This document shows, piece by piece, positions 8,242-16,699 of a stretch of 48,434 nt of DNA. The notes beneath the pieces were generated by a model. That model had not been told where the DNA came from and searched no databases. It saw only the letters and a list, made by a program, of their open reading frames with translations. The position numbers and the translations under genes are program-made. Within the stretch, counting starts at the first letter, position 1; the number at the start of each line of letters is the position of its first letter. Source of the DNA: an uncultured Clostridia bacterium. Its GTDB lineage: Bacteria; Bacillota; Clostridia; TANB77; CAG-465. Location of the stretch: assembly GCA_947628005.1 (NCBI GenBank), contig CANQYI010000004.1, forward strand, positions 144,042-192,475, in the 5' to 3' direction.

Positions 8242-9126
8242 ATGGCTGAGCAAAGGTTGAAGCAGTCAAAAAGATTATCAATAATTACAGATGGCTTAAT
8301 ATTTATTTTAGCATTAATATTAGTGTTTTTAATTATAAATATTTTTAACCTGAACTTTAACATATTTTCAAATAACGAATATGAACAACTTGCTTTAATT
8401 TCAAGTGAAGAATCAGTTACAAAAAATATTGAGCAAGAAAATACGTATTATATAAGAAGAATAAAAGATACGTATGGTATAAATGTAAGTTATGGGCAAG
8501 ATACCAAAAATTATGTTAATAAAGTAAATGCTAATGTTGAGTTAAATGAATTAATCACAAATAATAATTTGAAATTATTATTACAATCATTAGAAAAGTA
8601 TCCAATTGATCTTTTTTCTAAGATTAATGAATCTGATTATTCGATAAATATAATACTTGTTGATAGTTTTAATAATAATAATGTGGCGTTAGCATCAAGA
8701 AACAATATTAATGAATATAAAATATACATAAGTAATAATTCTAATTTTGAAAGAGCGTTTCACCATGAAATGTATCACGTACTTGAATATTATATGAACA
8801 GCATAGATAGTAATATAAATAATGCATGGAATTTATTTAATCCGGATGGATTTTATTATAACAGTAATATAGATGATTTAGACAAAGATTATGTTTATTA
8901 TACAAATGCAGATTTAGATAATTCTTATTTTGTAAGCAAATATTCAAAAGTAAGTGATAAAGAGGACAGAGCAGAAATATTTGCTCAGGTTATGATTATG
9001 GAGAAAAAAGCTTCGTACTTAAAAGAGGGACAAAATATATATTATAAGACTATATATATATTAAATAATATACACAAACTTATAACGAATTCAGAAATAT
9101 ATATTGATAAAGTAGTAAATTATTGA
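8242..9126 (+). CDS. Membrane-anchored putative zinc metallopeptidase (HExxH)
   Basis: One N-terminal membrane segment (about 15-36), so the rest is probably extracellular. The motif HHEMYHVLEYY contains H175-E176-x-x-H179, a zinc metallopeptidase signature. A candidate third ligand lies about 65 residues later in EDRAEIFAQ (E241 or E245). This layout resembles the gluzincin-like anthrax-lethal-factor (ATLF) type domains that occur singly in Firmicutes. Family assignment is by motif only; no wider similarity could be tested. SD CGGAGG precedes ATG. Likely co-transcribed with the membrane protein at 7198. Confidence 0.65.
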   Translation: MAEQRLKQSKRLSIITDGLIFILALILVFLIINIFNLNFNIFSNNEYEQLALISSEESVTKNIEQENTYYIRRIKDTYGINVSYGQDTKNYVNKVNANVELNELITNNNLKLLLQSLEKYPIDLFSKINESDYSINIILVDSFNNNNVALASRNNINEYKIYISNNSNFERAFHHEMYHVLEYYMNSIDSNINNAWNLFNPDGFYYNSNIDDLDKDYVYYTNADLDNSYFVSKYSKVSDKEDRAEIFAQVMIMEKKASYLKEGQNIYYKTIYILNNIHKLITNSEIYIDKVVNY

Positions 9127-9131
9127 TAAAT

Positions 9132-9160
9132 TTGAATTTTTTACTAAAGTATGATATAAT
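9132..9160 (+). promoter_or_regulatory. Sigma-A-type promoter with extended -10
   Basis: TTGAAT (9132-9137), 17-bp spacer, TATAAT (9155-9160) preceded by TGA. Drives the 9204-12521 operon. Confidence 0.75.
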
Positions 9161-9203
9161 ACATGTCAAAATATTTACTTAATCTTTAGGAGGATTTTGA
9201 CTA

Positions 9204-10664
9204 ATGTTTAATAAAAAGAATATAAATAGATGTTTTATGTTATTTTTATTTATTTTCTGTTTTATATTTTTTAATAACTTATATGCTGCAGAAGATGAAA
9301 AAAATGTTGCATATAAAGATATAGAACAGTCAATGGAATACATAAAACAAAATATAAATTATGTAAATAATAAAATTACTCAAATAAAGAGAACTGATAT
9401 ATATAAAACTTACCCTGCAATAAGACTTAATGTAGAGACTCCTTTATTTGGAATTAATTCTACAATAAATAATAAACTTGTTATAAAAGAAAATGTAGCT
9501 ACTACAGATATAATAAATAAGTATTCAGTATATGATATTATAAGAACAAATAGCGTTAAAGTTCCAAGTCTTTCAGTGGGATCTGTAGTTGTTTCAACAC
9601 GTGATATTAAACTTGATGATGAAATGACTATGTCTGATTTAAATTCCTCATTAAGTATACTACTTACTAGCATGAATAAATCAGATGAAGTAAAAAATTT
9701 TATTGATGAATATACAAATAAGACTCTTTATGAATACATTAGTAAAGATAAAAAAGATCTTTTGAGTAAAGTTGATAGTGATATAAAAATTTTACTAGAA
9801 AAATTGAATGGAATTGATAACAAATTAATTTTGTTAAATGTATTAAATACGCAAGTTTATGATGAATGTTTAAAAGAATATAATGCTATATATGATTCAA
9901 TTTATTCAATAAAAGACCAAAATAAAAATATTTTAATTACAGATGAACAGTTACAAGATAATATTGAAAATATAGATAAATTATCAAAAGATATAGAGGC
10001 ACTATTAAAAAAAGTAAATGAAAATATCGAAAAATTAGATGTGAATTTAGATAATGTTGGAATTAACTTTATACAAAAATCAAACGATTATTTAAATAAT
10101 ATAGATTTATATTTAAATAATTCACAACAGATTTTAAGCCTTGAAGAAATAAAAGAAATGAATAATACAGATGATTCTAATTCATATTCTAGTCAAAAGT
10201 ATCCTGTAATATCAGAAAATTCTATTAATTTAATAGAAGATGAAATTAAAAAAATGGTTGAAACCAAATTAGAATATGAAAATAGTGAAAAGAAATATGA
10301 GTATGATAGTAAAGAATATAATGAAATATTGAATAAATATATAGGCTGTTATACTAATATAATAGAGAATGTTAAAAATTTTTATAATAGTAATTGTGAA
10401 TTACTATTAGATGATGTTGCAATCAAGAGTAAATCTATATCAGAGTATACTGATGAAAATATAGTAAATGACTTTTTGTATTCAAATTTTTATGCTCCTA
10501 ATGAACTAAAAAAGACAAGTCAAAAATATGATGATTATAAATCTACTATAAGTAATTTAAACGTTGTAACATATATTAATACTAATATGAATAAAATAAT
10601 GCAAAGATATATAAAAATAAACAATTTATACAGTGAACTCACAAAGTTAGGCAAGGTAAGTTAA
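9204..10664 (+). CDS. Secreted coiled-coil protein of unknown function
   Basis: Not recognised. A clear signal peptide: basic start MFNKKNINR, hydrophobic core to about residue 25, cleavage near LYA-AE. The mature protein of about 460 residues is Asn/Lys/Asp/Ile-rich and largely helical. Heptad-like stretches lie around 190-300, and a more beta-like region with Val/Thr runs at 60-150 (VKVPSLSVGSVVVSTRD). No Cys pair, LPxTG or cell-wall repeat seen. SD AGGAGG precedes ATG. It ends 10 nt before the radical-SAM-like gene, an unexpected partner, so the operon is probably positional rather than functional. Confidence 0.75.
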   Translation: MFNKKNINRCFMLFLFIFCFIFFNNLYAAEDEKNVAYKDIEQSMEYIKQNINYVNNKITQIKRTDIYKTYPAIRLNVETPLFGINSTINNKLVIKENVATTDIINKYSVYDIIRTNSVKVPSLSVGSVVVSTRDIKLDDEMTMSDLNSSLSILLTSMNKSDEVKNFIDEYTNKTLYEYISKDKKDLLSKVDSDIKILLEKLNGIDNKLILLNVLNTQVYDECLKEYNAIYDSIYSIKDQNKNILITDEQLQDNIENIDKLSKDIEALLKKVNENIEKLDVNLDNVGINFIQKSNDYLNNIDLYLNNSQQILSLEEIKEMNNTDDSNSYSSQKYPVISENSINLIEDEIKKMVETKLEYENSEKKYEYDSKEYNEILNKYIGCYTNIIENVKNFYNSNCELLLDDVAIKSKSISEYTDENIVNDFLYSNFYAPNELKKTSQKYDDYKSTISNLNVVTYINTNMNKIMQRYIKINNLYSELTKLGKVS

Positions 10665-10674
10665 GAGGGGTTAT

Positions 10675-12075
10675 ATGAGAAAGTTAACAAGAGGCGATTT
10701 GCTAGAAGTACAAAAGCCAGTTAGATATGTTGGCGGAGAATTTAACGAATGTTTCAAAGATAAAGAAAATAAGGTTAGAATTTGCGATGCATATTCTAAC
10801 CTTTATGAAATTGGTATAAAAGATAAAACATTTAATGACATATACTATATTCAAAATTTAGATAATGATGTATTCTGTGAAAGAGTATTTTTCCCATATT
10901 GCGATGTTCTAAATATTATGAAACAGAAAAATATTGCACTTACTTCACTAGAATCTAATGACTTTTTAACTAAATTTGATATGATAGTATTTAACGTAAA
11001 TGATGTACTAGAATACCCAAATGTCTTGAAAATGTTAGAAATATCATCATTTCCGCTATATTCTAAAGTTAGAATGGAGGAGAGGTATCCATTTGTGATG
11101 GCTTTAGGTGATGCTATTAATTTAAATTGTCTTCCTTTATCTGAGTTTGTTGACTTTTTTATAATAGGTAATGCAAATGATGCATTAAAAGTTGTAGTTG
11201 AAAAATATAAGAGCTTTAAAAGTAATAACTTGCCTAAAATAGAATTTTTAAGAAGTTTGAAAAATGTACAAGGTATATATGTACCTTCAATCCATAAAAA
11301 TAATAATTTAATTTATAGTGCTAAGGATTCAGAACTTTCGTTAAAAAATAATAAATTTATATGCCCTAATATGTATGAAGCATATAATAAAACAGTAAAC
11401 ACAATTGATGTTTATACTATTTCAAATAAGATTAGGACTTTATTAGATTTAAAAAATATAGATTTAGATACAACAAAGCAAAGTATACAAAACCTTTTAA
11501 ATCAAAATGTAAATCTAAATATAAGGTTTACTATAGGACTTCCTACAGAAACGTATGAAGATATTTTAGAAACTATAAAATTTATAAAAGATATAACTAA
11601 TAATTCCACATTAAATAATATCACAGTAACATTTGATAATTTTTTAATTTATCCACATACAAAATTACAGTGGTATAAAAAAAATAATCTTGATGAACTT
11701 ATAAATAAACAAAAATTTATATTAAACAATATAGAAGATTTAACTGATAACATTAATTTTACCTTTATAAGTCCTCATATAAGTTTATTAAAGCAATTAT
11801 TATTGTTTTGTGATCAAAATTTATTTAAATTCTTAGAAGAATTAAAAAATCAAAATTTTTTCTTCTATGATGAGTTAAATAAAGGGTGTATAGAAATTGC
11901 AGAGCAAATAAATATTAATAATTATCAAGAATATTTGAAAGAAAAAAATATAGATTATAAATTTGATTTTAATAATTTTGTGTTGCCAGAATCGCAGGAA
12001 ATAAAACTAAGAAAAGAATACAAAAAATTTTATTTAAATTTACATTCAGAAAATGGAGAGGAAGAAAATTTATGA
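10675..12075 (+). CDS. Degenerate B12-binding/radical SAM-like protein (TIGR03960-related) without cluster cysteines
   Basis: The N-terminal 190 or so residues resemble the TIGR03960 family of B12-binding radical SAM proteins: VRYVGGEFNE, YEIGIKDKTFNDIYYI, ERVFFPYCD, LTSLESNDFLTKFD, then PLSEFVDFFIIGNANDA. A later match is RFTIGLPTETYEDILETIKF. The stretch between these blocks, where the family carries the CxxxCxxC iron-sulfur motif, is only about 100 residues long here and contains no such motif; a single Cys is found. The reading frame is intact, so the protein is probably expressed but cannot do radical SAM chemistry in the usual way. Its stop overlaps the smpB start by 4 nt (ATGA). Confidence 0.75.
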   Translation: MRKLTRGDLLEVQKPVRYVGGEFNECFKDKENKVRICDAYSNLYEIGIKDKTFNDIYYIQNLDNDVFCERVFFPYCDVLNIMKQKNIALTSLESNDFLTKFDMIVFNVNDVLEYPNVLKMLEISSFPLYSKVRMEERYPFVMALGDAINLNCLPLSEFVDFFIIGNANDALKVVVEKYKSFKSNNLPKIEFLRSLKNVQGIYVPSIHKNNNLIYSAKDSELSLKNNKFICPNMYEAYNKTVNTIDVYTISNKIRTLLDLKNIDLDTTKQSIQNLLNQNVNLNIRFTIGLPTETYEDILETIKFIKDITNNSTLNNITVTFDNFLIYPHTKLQWYKKNNLDELINKQKFILNNIEDLTDNINFTFISPHISLLKQLLLFCDQNLFKFLEELKNQNFFFYDELNKGCIEIAEQININNYQEYLKEKNIDYKFDFNNFVLPESQEIKLRKEYKKFYLNLHSENGEEENL

Positions 12076-12521
12076 GTGATACAAAAAGAATATCTATTGT
12101 AAATAGGGAGATAAACTATAAATATGATATAATTGAAAAAATGGAATGTGGAATATCACTCAAAGGTACAGAAGTTAAATCTATAAGAGATAATGGATGT
12201 AATTTAAAAGATAGTTTTGCAATGATAAAAAATAATAATTTAATATTAAAAAATATGCACATAAGTCCCTATGAAATGGGTAATATTAATAATGTTGAAC
12301 CAGAAAGAGACAGAGTACTGCTTGTACATAAAAATCAGATACTTAAATTGTTGCAGTATATTAAACAATCTGGGTATACTTTAGTTCCAAGTAAAATATA
12401 TGAATCAGGTAGATGGATTAAAGTTGAACTTTGTGTTGTAAGAGGAAAAAAATTACACGATAAGAGAGAAACATTAAAAGAAAAAGAAGCCAAAAAACAA
12501 ATTAACATATATAAAGTATAA
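12072..12521 (+). CDS. smpB: SsrA-binding protein SmpB
   Basis: Brings tmRNA to stalled ribosomes for trans-translation. Family blocks are clear: ISLKGTEVKSIRDNGCNLKDS, HISPYEMGN, GYTLVPSKIY and VRGKKLHDKRET, with a basic tail as usual. Length 149 is normal. Starts inside the end of the preceding gene (ATGA), so translation is coupled. No ssrA gene was seen nearby. Confidence 0.95.
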   Translation: MSDTKRISIVNREINYKYDIIEKMECGISLKGTEVKSIRDNGCNLKDSFAMIKNNNLILKNMHISPYEMGNINNVEPERDRVLLVHKNQILKLLQYIKQSGYTLVPSKIYESGRWIKVELCVVRGKKLHDKRETLKEKEAKKQINIYKV

Positions 12522-12550
12522 GGAAATTTATTCCCTATACTTTATTTTTA
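12513..12550 (+). terminator. Terminator at the end of smpB
   Basis: AAAGTATAAGG (12513-12523) pairs with CCTATACTTT (12534-12543) with one bulged base, then ATTTTTA. It overlaps the smpB stop and lies between convergent genes. Confidence 0.7.
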
Positions 12551-12763
12551 GTTAGTTTTAATTGTACTGTTATCATTTGAATTACATGAACTAATAAAAG
12601 TAGAAATTATTGCTAAATTTTGACCGACGGCCTGTAATAAAACACTTAATAAATTTATATCATCAACAGACATATTTTTAGATATTATTATTGCAAGTAT
12701 TGCACTATATATGACAAGCCCATCTGCTGAATAAGTACAATCATAGCATGATAAATTATTCAT
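12548..12763 (-). CDS. Small protein of the Cys-rich sporulation-type operon (gene 3)
   Basis: 71 residues, not recognised. The N terminus has two Cys in LSCYDCTYS, the middle is hydrophobic/helical (LVIYSAILAIIISK), and the C terminus has one Cys. It begins one base after the stop of the preceding minus-strand gene (TAA-T-ATG) with no SD of its own, so translation is probably coupled. As third gene behind the sigma-K-like promoter at 13438-13464 it may be a spore-coat or mother-cell protein. The order and coupling are seen; the function is inferred. Confidence 0.6.
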   Translation of the reverse strand: MNNLSCYDCTYSADGLVIYSAILAIIISKNMSVDDINLLSVLLQAVGQNLAIISTFISSCNSNDNSTIKTN

Positions 12764-12764
12764 A

Positions 12765-13046
12765 TTAACTACAAGATATATTTAATATATGACTACAGCA
12801 ACAATCTGATGATATATAAATTTGTGTTTCATAGTTATAGATATTTCTAATTATTACATTTTGACCATTTTGTATAATAACAGTACATCTTGTATCACTT
12901 TGAGATATTAAATTTAAAATATATCCATTTAACAAAGTAATGGTAGTAGAAAATGAATTGATTAAAACTTCTTTCTCGTATATCTGCTTACAATTATTGC
13001 AAATAATACAGTCTCTTATATTTAAAGTTACATTTATCTCTTGCAT
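12765..13046 (-). CDS. Small Cys-rich protein of the sporulation-type operon (gene 2)
   Basis: 93 residues, not recognised. Cys occur in two clusters: CIICNNC near residues 13-19 and CCCSHILNISC at the C-terminal end. The middle is rich in Ile, Asn, Thr and Ser with a beta-strand pattern (TTITLLNGYILNLI). An excellent SD (AAGGAGATGA read on the minus strand) precedes the ATG. It lies 31 nt downstream of gene 1. Clustered terminal cysteines around a beta core would suit a disulfide-crosslinked coat or exosporium protein, by inference. The first cluster could alternatively bind metal. Confidence 0.7.
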   Translation of the reverse strand: MQEINVTLNIRDCIICNNCKQIYEKEVLINSFSTTITLLNGYILNLISQSDTRCTVIIQNGQNVIIRNIYNYETQIYISSDCCCSHILNISCS

Positions 13047-13077
13047 ATACTATCATCTCCTTTATATATGTATTAAA

Positions 13078-13416
13078 TTAAAAAGCACTACAACATGTAT
13101 TGTTACTACTTTGGCAAGAACAGTTAACTGCTATAGCACCGATGTATACTCTTAGAGAACCAGTTTCAATAGGCAAGTCAAAAATTTTATAATTATCAAG
13201 CGGTATGTTGAAATTTATGTCTGGAATAAAGTTAGGGTTACTTATACGTATAGTAATGTAATTTCTAGATATACTTGTAAATGTGACACTATATCCAAAA
13301 CTTAAAGGAAATACTGAATTTAATGTTGCATTAGTATATACATTATCGAATTGCCTAGGGATACCATTTTCACATCTTCTTTGTCTTATTGCAATAGTAT
13401 AACAACAATTATTCAT
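13078..13416 (-). CDS. Small Cys-rich protein of the sporulation-type operon (gene 1)
   Basis: 112 residues, not recognised. Starts MNNCCYTIAIRQRRC and ends with CSCQSSNNTCCSAF, so Cys pairs sit at both ends of a beta-rich middle (VTFTSISRNYITIRI). No signal peptide. SD GAGGTGG lies 5 nt before ATG. It is the first gene after a promoter that matches the sigma-K consensus closely, which points to late mother-cell expression. This supports, but does not prove, a spore-coat or exosporium role. Confidence 0.72.
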   Translation of the reverse strand: MNNCCYTIAIRQRRCENGIPRQFDNVYTNATLNSVFPLSFGYSVTFTSISRNYITIRISNPNFIPDINFNIPLDNYKIFDLPIETGSLRVYIGAIAVNCSCQSSNNTCCSAF

Positions 13417-13437
13417 CTAGACCACCTCATATAATTA

Positions 13438-13464
13438 TATTTTATGAAAATATTGAAAAAAAGT
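13438..13464 (-). promoter_or_regulatory. Sigma-K-like promoter of the Cys-rich operon
   Basis: Read on the minus strand: AC at 13464-13463, exactly 16 bases, then CATAAAATA at 13446-13438. This matches the Bacillus sigma-K consensus (AC, 16-17 bp, CATAnnnTA). The start site would fall near 13431, directly before the SD of the first gene. The AT-rich context lowers certainty. Confidence 0.55.
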
Positions 13465-13502
13465 TCTTAAAATGTAATTATATGTAAAAATAATAAAAAT
13501 AC

Positions 13503-13531
13503 TTGCTTTTTATTTTTTAATTATATATAAT
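13503..13531 (+). promoter_or_regulatory. Candidate promoter for spoVS
   Basis: TTGCTT (13503-13508), 17-bp spacer, TATAAT (13526-13531). Divergent from the sigma-K-like promoter across about 40 bp. In Bacillus spoVS is driven by sigma-H, whose consensus I could not place with confidence here. Confidence 0.5.
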
Positions 13532-13590
13532 ATATTTGTAAATAACAGTAAGTTATAAAACAAAAGATAAAGTATTAGGAGGTAGTAATT

Positions 13591-13851
13591 ATGGATATAC
13601 TTAAGGTATCTGCAAAATCAAGTCCAAACTCAGTTGCAGGAGCAATAGCTGGTCTTGTAAAAGAAGAAGGTAGAGCAGAAATGCAAGCTATTGGAGCAGG
13701 AGCAATTAATCAAGCTGTTAAAGCTGTGGCAATTGCAAGAGGATTTGTTGCACCAACAGGGGTTGAACTTACATGTTCTCCAGCTTTTACAGAAGTTTCA
13801 ATTGATAATGAAGAAAAAACAGGTATAAAATTTATTGTAGAAGCAAAATAG
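13591..13851 (+). CDS. spoVS: Stage V sporulation protein S (SpoVS)
   Basis: 86-residue Alba-like protein needed for normal sporulation in Bacillus. Highly conserved sequence: ILKVSAKSSPNSVAGAIAG, GAGAINQAVKAVAIARGF and the C-terminal TGIKFIVEAK. AGGAGG precedes ATG and a terminator follows, so it is a single-gene unit. Confidence 0.96.
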   Translation: MDILKVSAKSSPNSVAGAIAGLVKEEGRAEMQAIGAGAINQAVKAVAIARGFVAPTGVELTCSPAFTEVSIDNEEKTGIKFIVEAK

Positions 13852-13868
13852 TAAATATAAATATTAAT

Positions 13869-13914
13869 AAAGTTTCTTTAATCTAATAAATTAAGGTAAC
13901 TTTATTTTTTTTTT
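13869..13914 (+). terminator. Terminator after spoVS
   Basis: AAAGTTTCTTTAA (13869-13881) pairs with TTAAGGTAACTTT (13891-13903) with minor mismatches, followed by a run of at least nine T. Confidence 0.8.
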
Positions 13915-13937
13915 AACTTTATTTATGAGTTTTTTTA

Positions 13938-13946
13938 TGATATAAT
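13938..13946 (+). promoter_or_regulatory. Extended -10 promoter for the 13983 operon
   Basis: TGATATAAT (TGn plus TATAAT). No convincing -35 box at 17 bp (TTTATT), consistent with an extended -10 promoter. Confidence 0.6.
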
Positions 13947-13982
13947 TGGTTAAAATATTTATTAGTACGTGGAGGTATTTTT

Positions 13983-15632
13983 GTGAATCCTAAAATAATA
14001 GATGCAGATAGATATAAAAAAACTACAACTAGAAAAGTAAAAAATAAAAAGAGACAAAAAATAGCACAGGCCAAATATAATAAAGATATAGTAAAGCCAG
14101 AGAAAATAAAAAAAACAAAGAAGAAGAATGTAAAAAATAGTAAGCTATTTAAAATATTTGCTTGTGTTGCTGTAATATTTTTAATTGGAATTCTATCTAA
14201 AAAAATAGTTAAATTAGAAAATATACCAATTGTTAAAGCTTTCTTTAATAATGATGAAAAAGATTTTGTAAAAGACTATGAATTTAAAATAGGGCTTTTA
14301 AATATGGATACGACAGATGTTAAAACTACTAAAAATATGACACTTAATGAAATAATTAATTTGTCATGTTTAAAATTACTAGAATATGATGAAAATTACA
14401 AAATAAATTATTCTGTATTAGATAATATTACTACAAGTGATAATAGGGTATTTAATTTAACATTAAAAAAAGATTATAAAATAAATTCAGATATAGTAAA
14501 AACAGAAATTGAAAATATAATTTCACTAGGAGAAAATAATATATATTTTAGTAAATTAAAAGATGTGGCATCAATTAATATATTAGATGAAGATAAATTA
14601 CAAATAACTTTAAATTCTTCTAACCCATACTTTGTGTATGCCTTAGACTTTCCAATTTATTCTACTATTTCAGATACAAAATTAAGTACAGATTATGTGC
14701 TAGCTGGAAGCTCACAAAATATTATTAATTTTAGTAAAAATAACACTAAAAGTACTAATAGAAGTATTAATATTCTAAACTATGACAAATCTAATATTAT
14801 GGTTGAAGAATTTAAGAATCAAAATTTAGATATGTTTGTAACTTCAAGTGATAGTGTAATTAATTTGATAGGTAAATATGGTTACAATATAAAAAAAGTT
14901 AGAAATGGAGAAAGCATTTTTATATTAGGTAACCCACAGTCAAAATTGTATAGTAGAAAAGAAGTAAGACAAGCGATTGCTTATTCATTAAATAGAGAAG
15001 AACTTGTAAAAATTGCAAGTAGTTCATTTACTGAACTTATAGATTTACCATATATATATTCTGATATAAGGTATAAATATGATACTTATGCTGCTACAAA
15101 TAATTTAATTAGTAATGGTTGGAAGCTAGTAGGTGGCACATATTCAAATACTTTAAATGGTGAAAAATTAGATTTAAATTTGAGCTTATTAGTAAATAAA
15201 GATGATATAATGAAACAAAAACTTGCAGAAAAAATAAAAGAGATGCTTGAAAAAATTTCTGTACATGTTAATATTGAACTTCTAAGTACAGAAGAAATAG
15301 ATTCAAGAATACAAGAAAAAAATTATGATTTAGTACTTGCAAGTGTAAATATAAATTCTAATCCAGATATAAGATATTTAGAAAGTTATATAAATATAAA
15401 TGATGTAGTAAATCAAGCAATTGAAAATGTAAATTCATCAAGTATAAATAATTTAGATGTAAATATTCAAAATTTACAAACTGTACTTTCTGATCAAATA
15501 GCATGTATTGGAGTTGTGGCTTATGATACAAATGTAATATATCAAAAATATATAGCTGGATTTGATAATTTAACCTATCTTAATATATTTAAAAAATTTA
15601 ATGAGATAGGAAGAGTACAAAAAATTGACTAA
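13983..15632 (+). CDS. Membrane-anchored protein with an oligopeptide-binding (SBP family 5) type domain
   Basis: The first 54 residues are strongly basic (many Lys/Arg) and would be cytoplasmic. One membrane segment follows at about 55-71 (LFKIFACVAVIFLIGIL), then about 470 extracellular residues. These resemble family 5 peptide/nickel-binding proteins: EIINLSCLKLLEYDENYKI near the start of the domain, and EVRQAIAYSLNREELVKIA later, a hallmark of that family. Unlike normal ABC binding proteins it has no lipobox and no permease or ATPase genes beside it. GTG start at 13983 after GGAGG (13972-13976). It lies just upstream of pta and probably shares its transcript. Confidence 0.75.
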   Translation: MNPKIIDADRYKKTTTRKVKNKKRQKIAQAKYNKDIVKPEKIKKTKKKNVKNSKLFKIFACVAVIFLIGILSKKIVKLENIPIVKAFFNNDEKDFVKDYEFKIGLLNMDTTDVKTTKNMTLNEIINLSCLKLLEYDENYKINYSVLDNITTSDNRVFNLTLKKDYKINSDIVKTEIENIISLGENNIYFSKLKDVASINILDEDKLQITLNSSNPYFVYALDFPIYSTISDTKLSTDYVLAGSSQNIINFSKNNTKSTNRSINILNYDKSNIMVEEFKNQNLDMFVTSSDSVINLIGKYGYNIKKVRNGESIFILGNPQSKLYSRKEVRQAIAYSLNREELVKIASSSFTELIDLPYIYSDIRYKYDTYAATNNLISNGWKLVGGTYSNTLNGEKLDLNLSLLVNKDDIMKQKLAEKIKEMLEKISVHVNIELLSTEEIDSRIQEKNYDLVLASVNINSNPDIRYLESYININDVVNQAIENVNSSSINNLDVNIQNLQTVLSDQIACIGVVAYDTNVIYQKYIAGFDNLTYLNIFKKFNEIGRVQKID

Positions 15633-15670
15633 TTATTTTTTATATGGTAGAATTTTTCAAGAGGTGTAAT

Positions 15671-16678
15671 ATGGAATTTAGTGGAATTTTAAATGAAATT
15701 ATAAATAATGCAAAGAAAGATAAAAAAAAGATAGTTTTACCTGAATCATTAGATGTAAGGGTACTTAATGCATGTAAAATATGTATTGAACAAGATATAG
15801 CTGATATAATCCTTATAGGAGATGAAAAATTAATAAAAGATACTTGCAATCAAAATGGTATAGATATTGATTTTTCTAAAATAAAAATAGAAAATCCTTT
15901 AAGCAGTCCACTTAGAGAAAAATATATAAATGAATTTTATGAGTTAAGAAAAAATAAAGGTATTAGTATTGATGATGCTAGAAATATAATAAATGATAGT
16001 GTGTATTTTGCAACTATGATGGTAAAGATGTCTGATGCAGATGGACTCGTTAGTGGAGCTGTACATTCTACTGCCGATACTTTAAGACCAGCTCTACAAA
16101 TAATTAAAGCCAAAAATAATGTTAATACAGTTTCTTCTTTCTTTTTAATGGAAACGCCAGATAAAACTTTAGGTGAAGATGGAATATTTGTATTTTCAGA
16201 CTGTGGACTTATTGAGTTCCCAACTGAAGATCAATTAGTAGATATAGTAAATCAAGCACAAGCAAGTTTTTTAAATTTTGTTAAAAAACAGCCAAAGGTA
16301 GCTCTGCTCTCTTATTCTACAAAAGGTAGTGCTAAATCAGAAGCAATAGATAAATTAAATAGAGTCTTAGAAAGAGTAAAAAGCACGAATAAGGACCTAT
16401 TAATTGATGGAGAGTTACAGTTAGATGCAGCTATAATAAAAGAAGTTGCAGAAAAGAAAGCACCGGAGAGTAAAGTAGCTGGAAATGCAAATGTACTAAT
16501 ATTCCCAGATTTACAATCTGGTAATATAGGATATAAGCTAGTTCAAAGGTTTGGGAATGCTGTAGCACTTGGGCCAATTACTCAAGGCTTAGCAAAGCCA
16601 GTAAATGATTTATCAAGGGGATGTAACGCTAAAGATATTGTAGGCGTTATAGCAATAACATGTGTACAAGCACAGTAA
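15671..16678 (+). CDS. pta: Phosphate acetyltransferase
   Basis: Converts acetyl-CoA and phosphate to acetyl phosphate. Single-domain form of 335 residues (no DRTGG or BioD-like N-terminal part). Recognisable blocks: KIVLPESLDVRVLNA, ADGLVSGAVHSTADTLRPAL, FSDCGLIEFPT, LSYSTKGSAKS, ELQLDAAI and NVLIFPDLQSGNIGYKL. The start is ATG 15671, 5 nt after AGAGGTG; the ATG at 15644 lies before that SD. ackA follows 21 nt later. Confidence 0.96.
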   Translation: MEFSGILNEIINNAKKDKKKIVLPESLDVRVLNACKICIEQDIADIILIGDEKLIKDTCNQNGIDIDFSKIKIENPLSSPLREKYINEFYELRKNKGISIDDARNIINDSVYFATMMVKMSDADGLVSGAVHSTADTLRPALQIIKAKNNVNTVSSFFLMETPDKTLGEDGIFVFSDCGLIEFPTEDQLVDIVNQAQASFLNFVKKQPKVALLSYSTKGSAKSEAIDKLNRVLERVKSTNKDLLIDGELQLDAAIIKEVAEKKAPESKVAGNANVLIFPDLQSGNIGYKLVQRFGNAVALGPITQGLAKPVNDLSRGCNAKDIVGVIAITCVQAQ

Positions 16679-16699
16679 AATTTTAGAAAGGGGATTTTT

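Noticed and set aside
12522-12547. tmRNA (ssrA) gene expected next to smpB
   Set aside because: The space is filled by a terminator and then the convergent Cys-rich operon; no tmRNA-like ends seen.
12940-13155. Plus-strand open frame of 71 codons opposite the Cys-rich operon
   Set aside because: It has no SD and lies antisense to two minus-strand genes that have clear SDs and a promoter.
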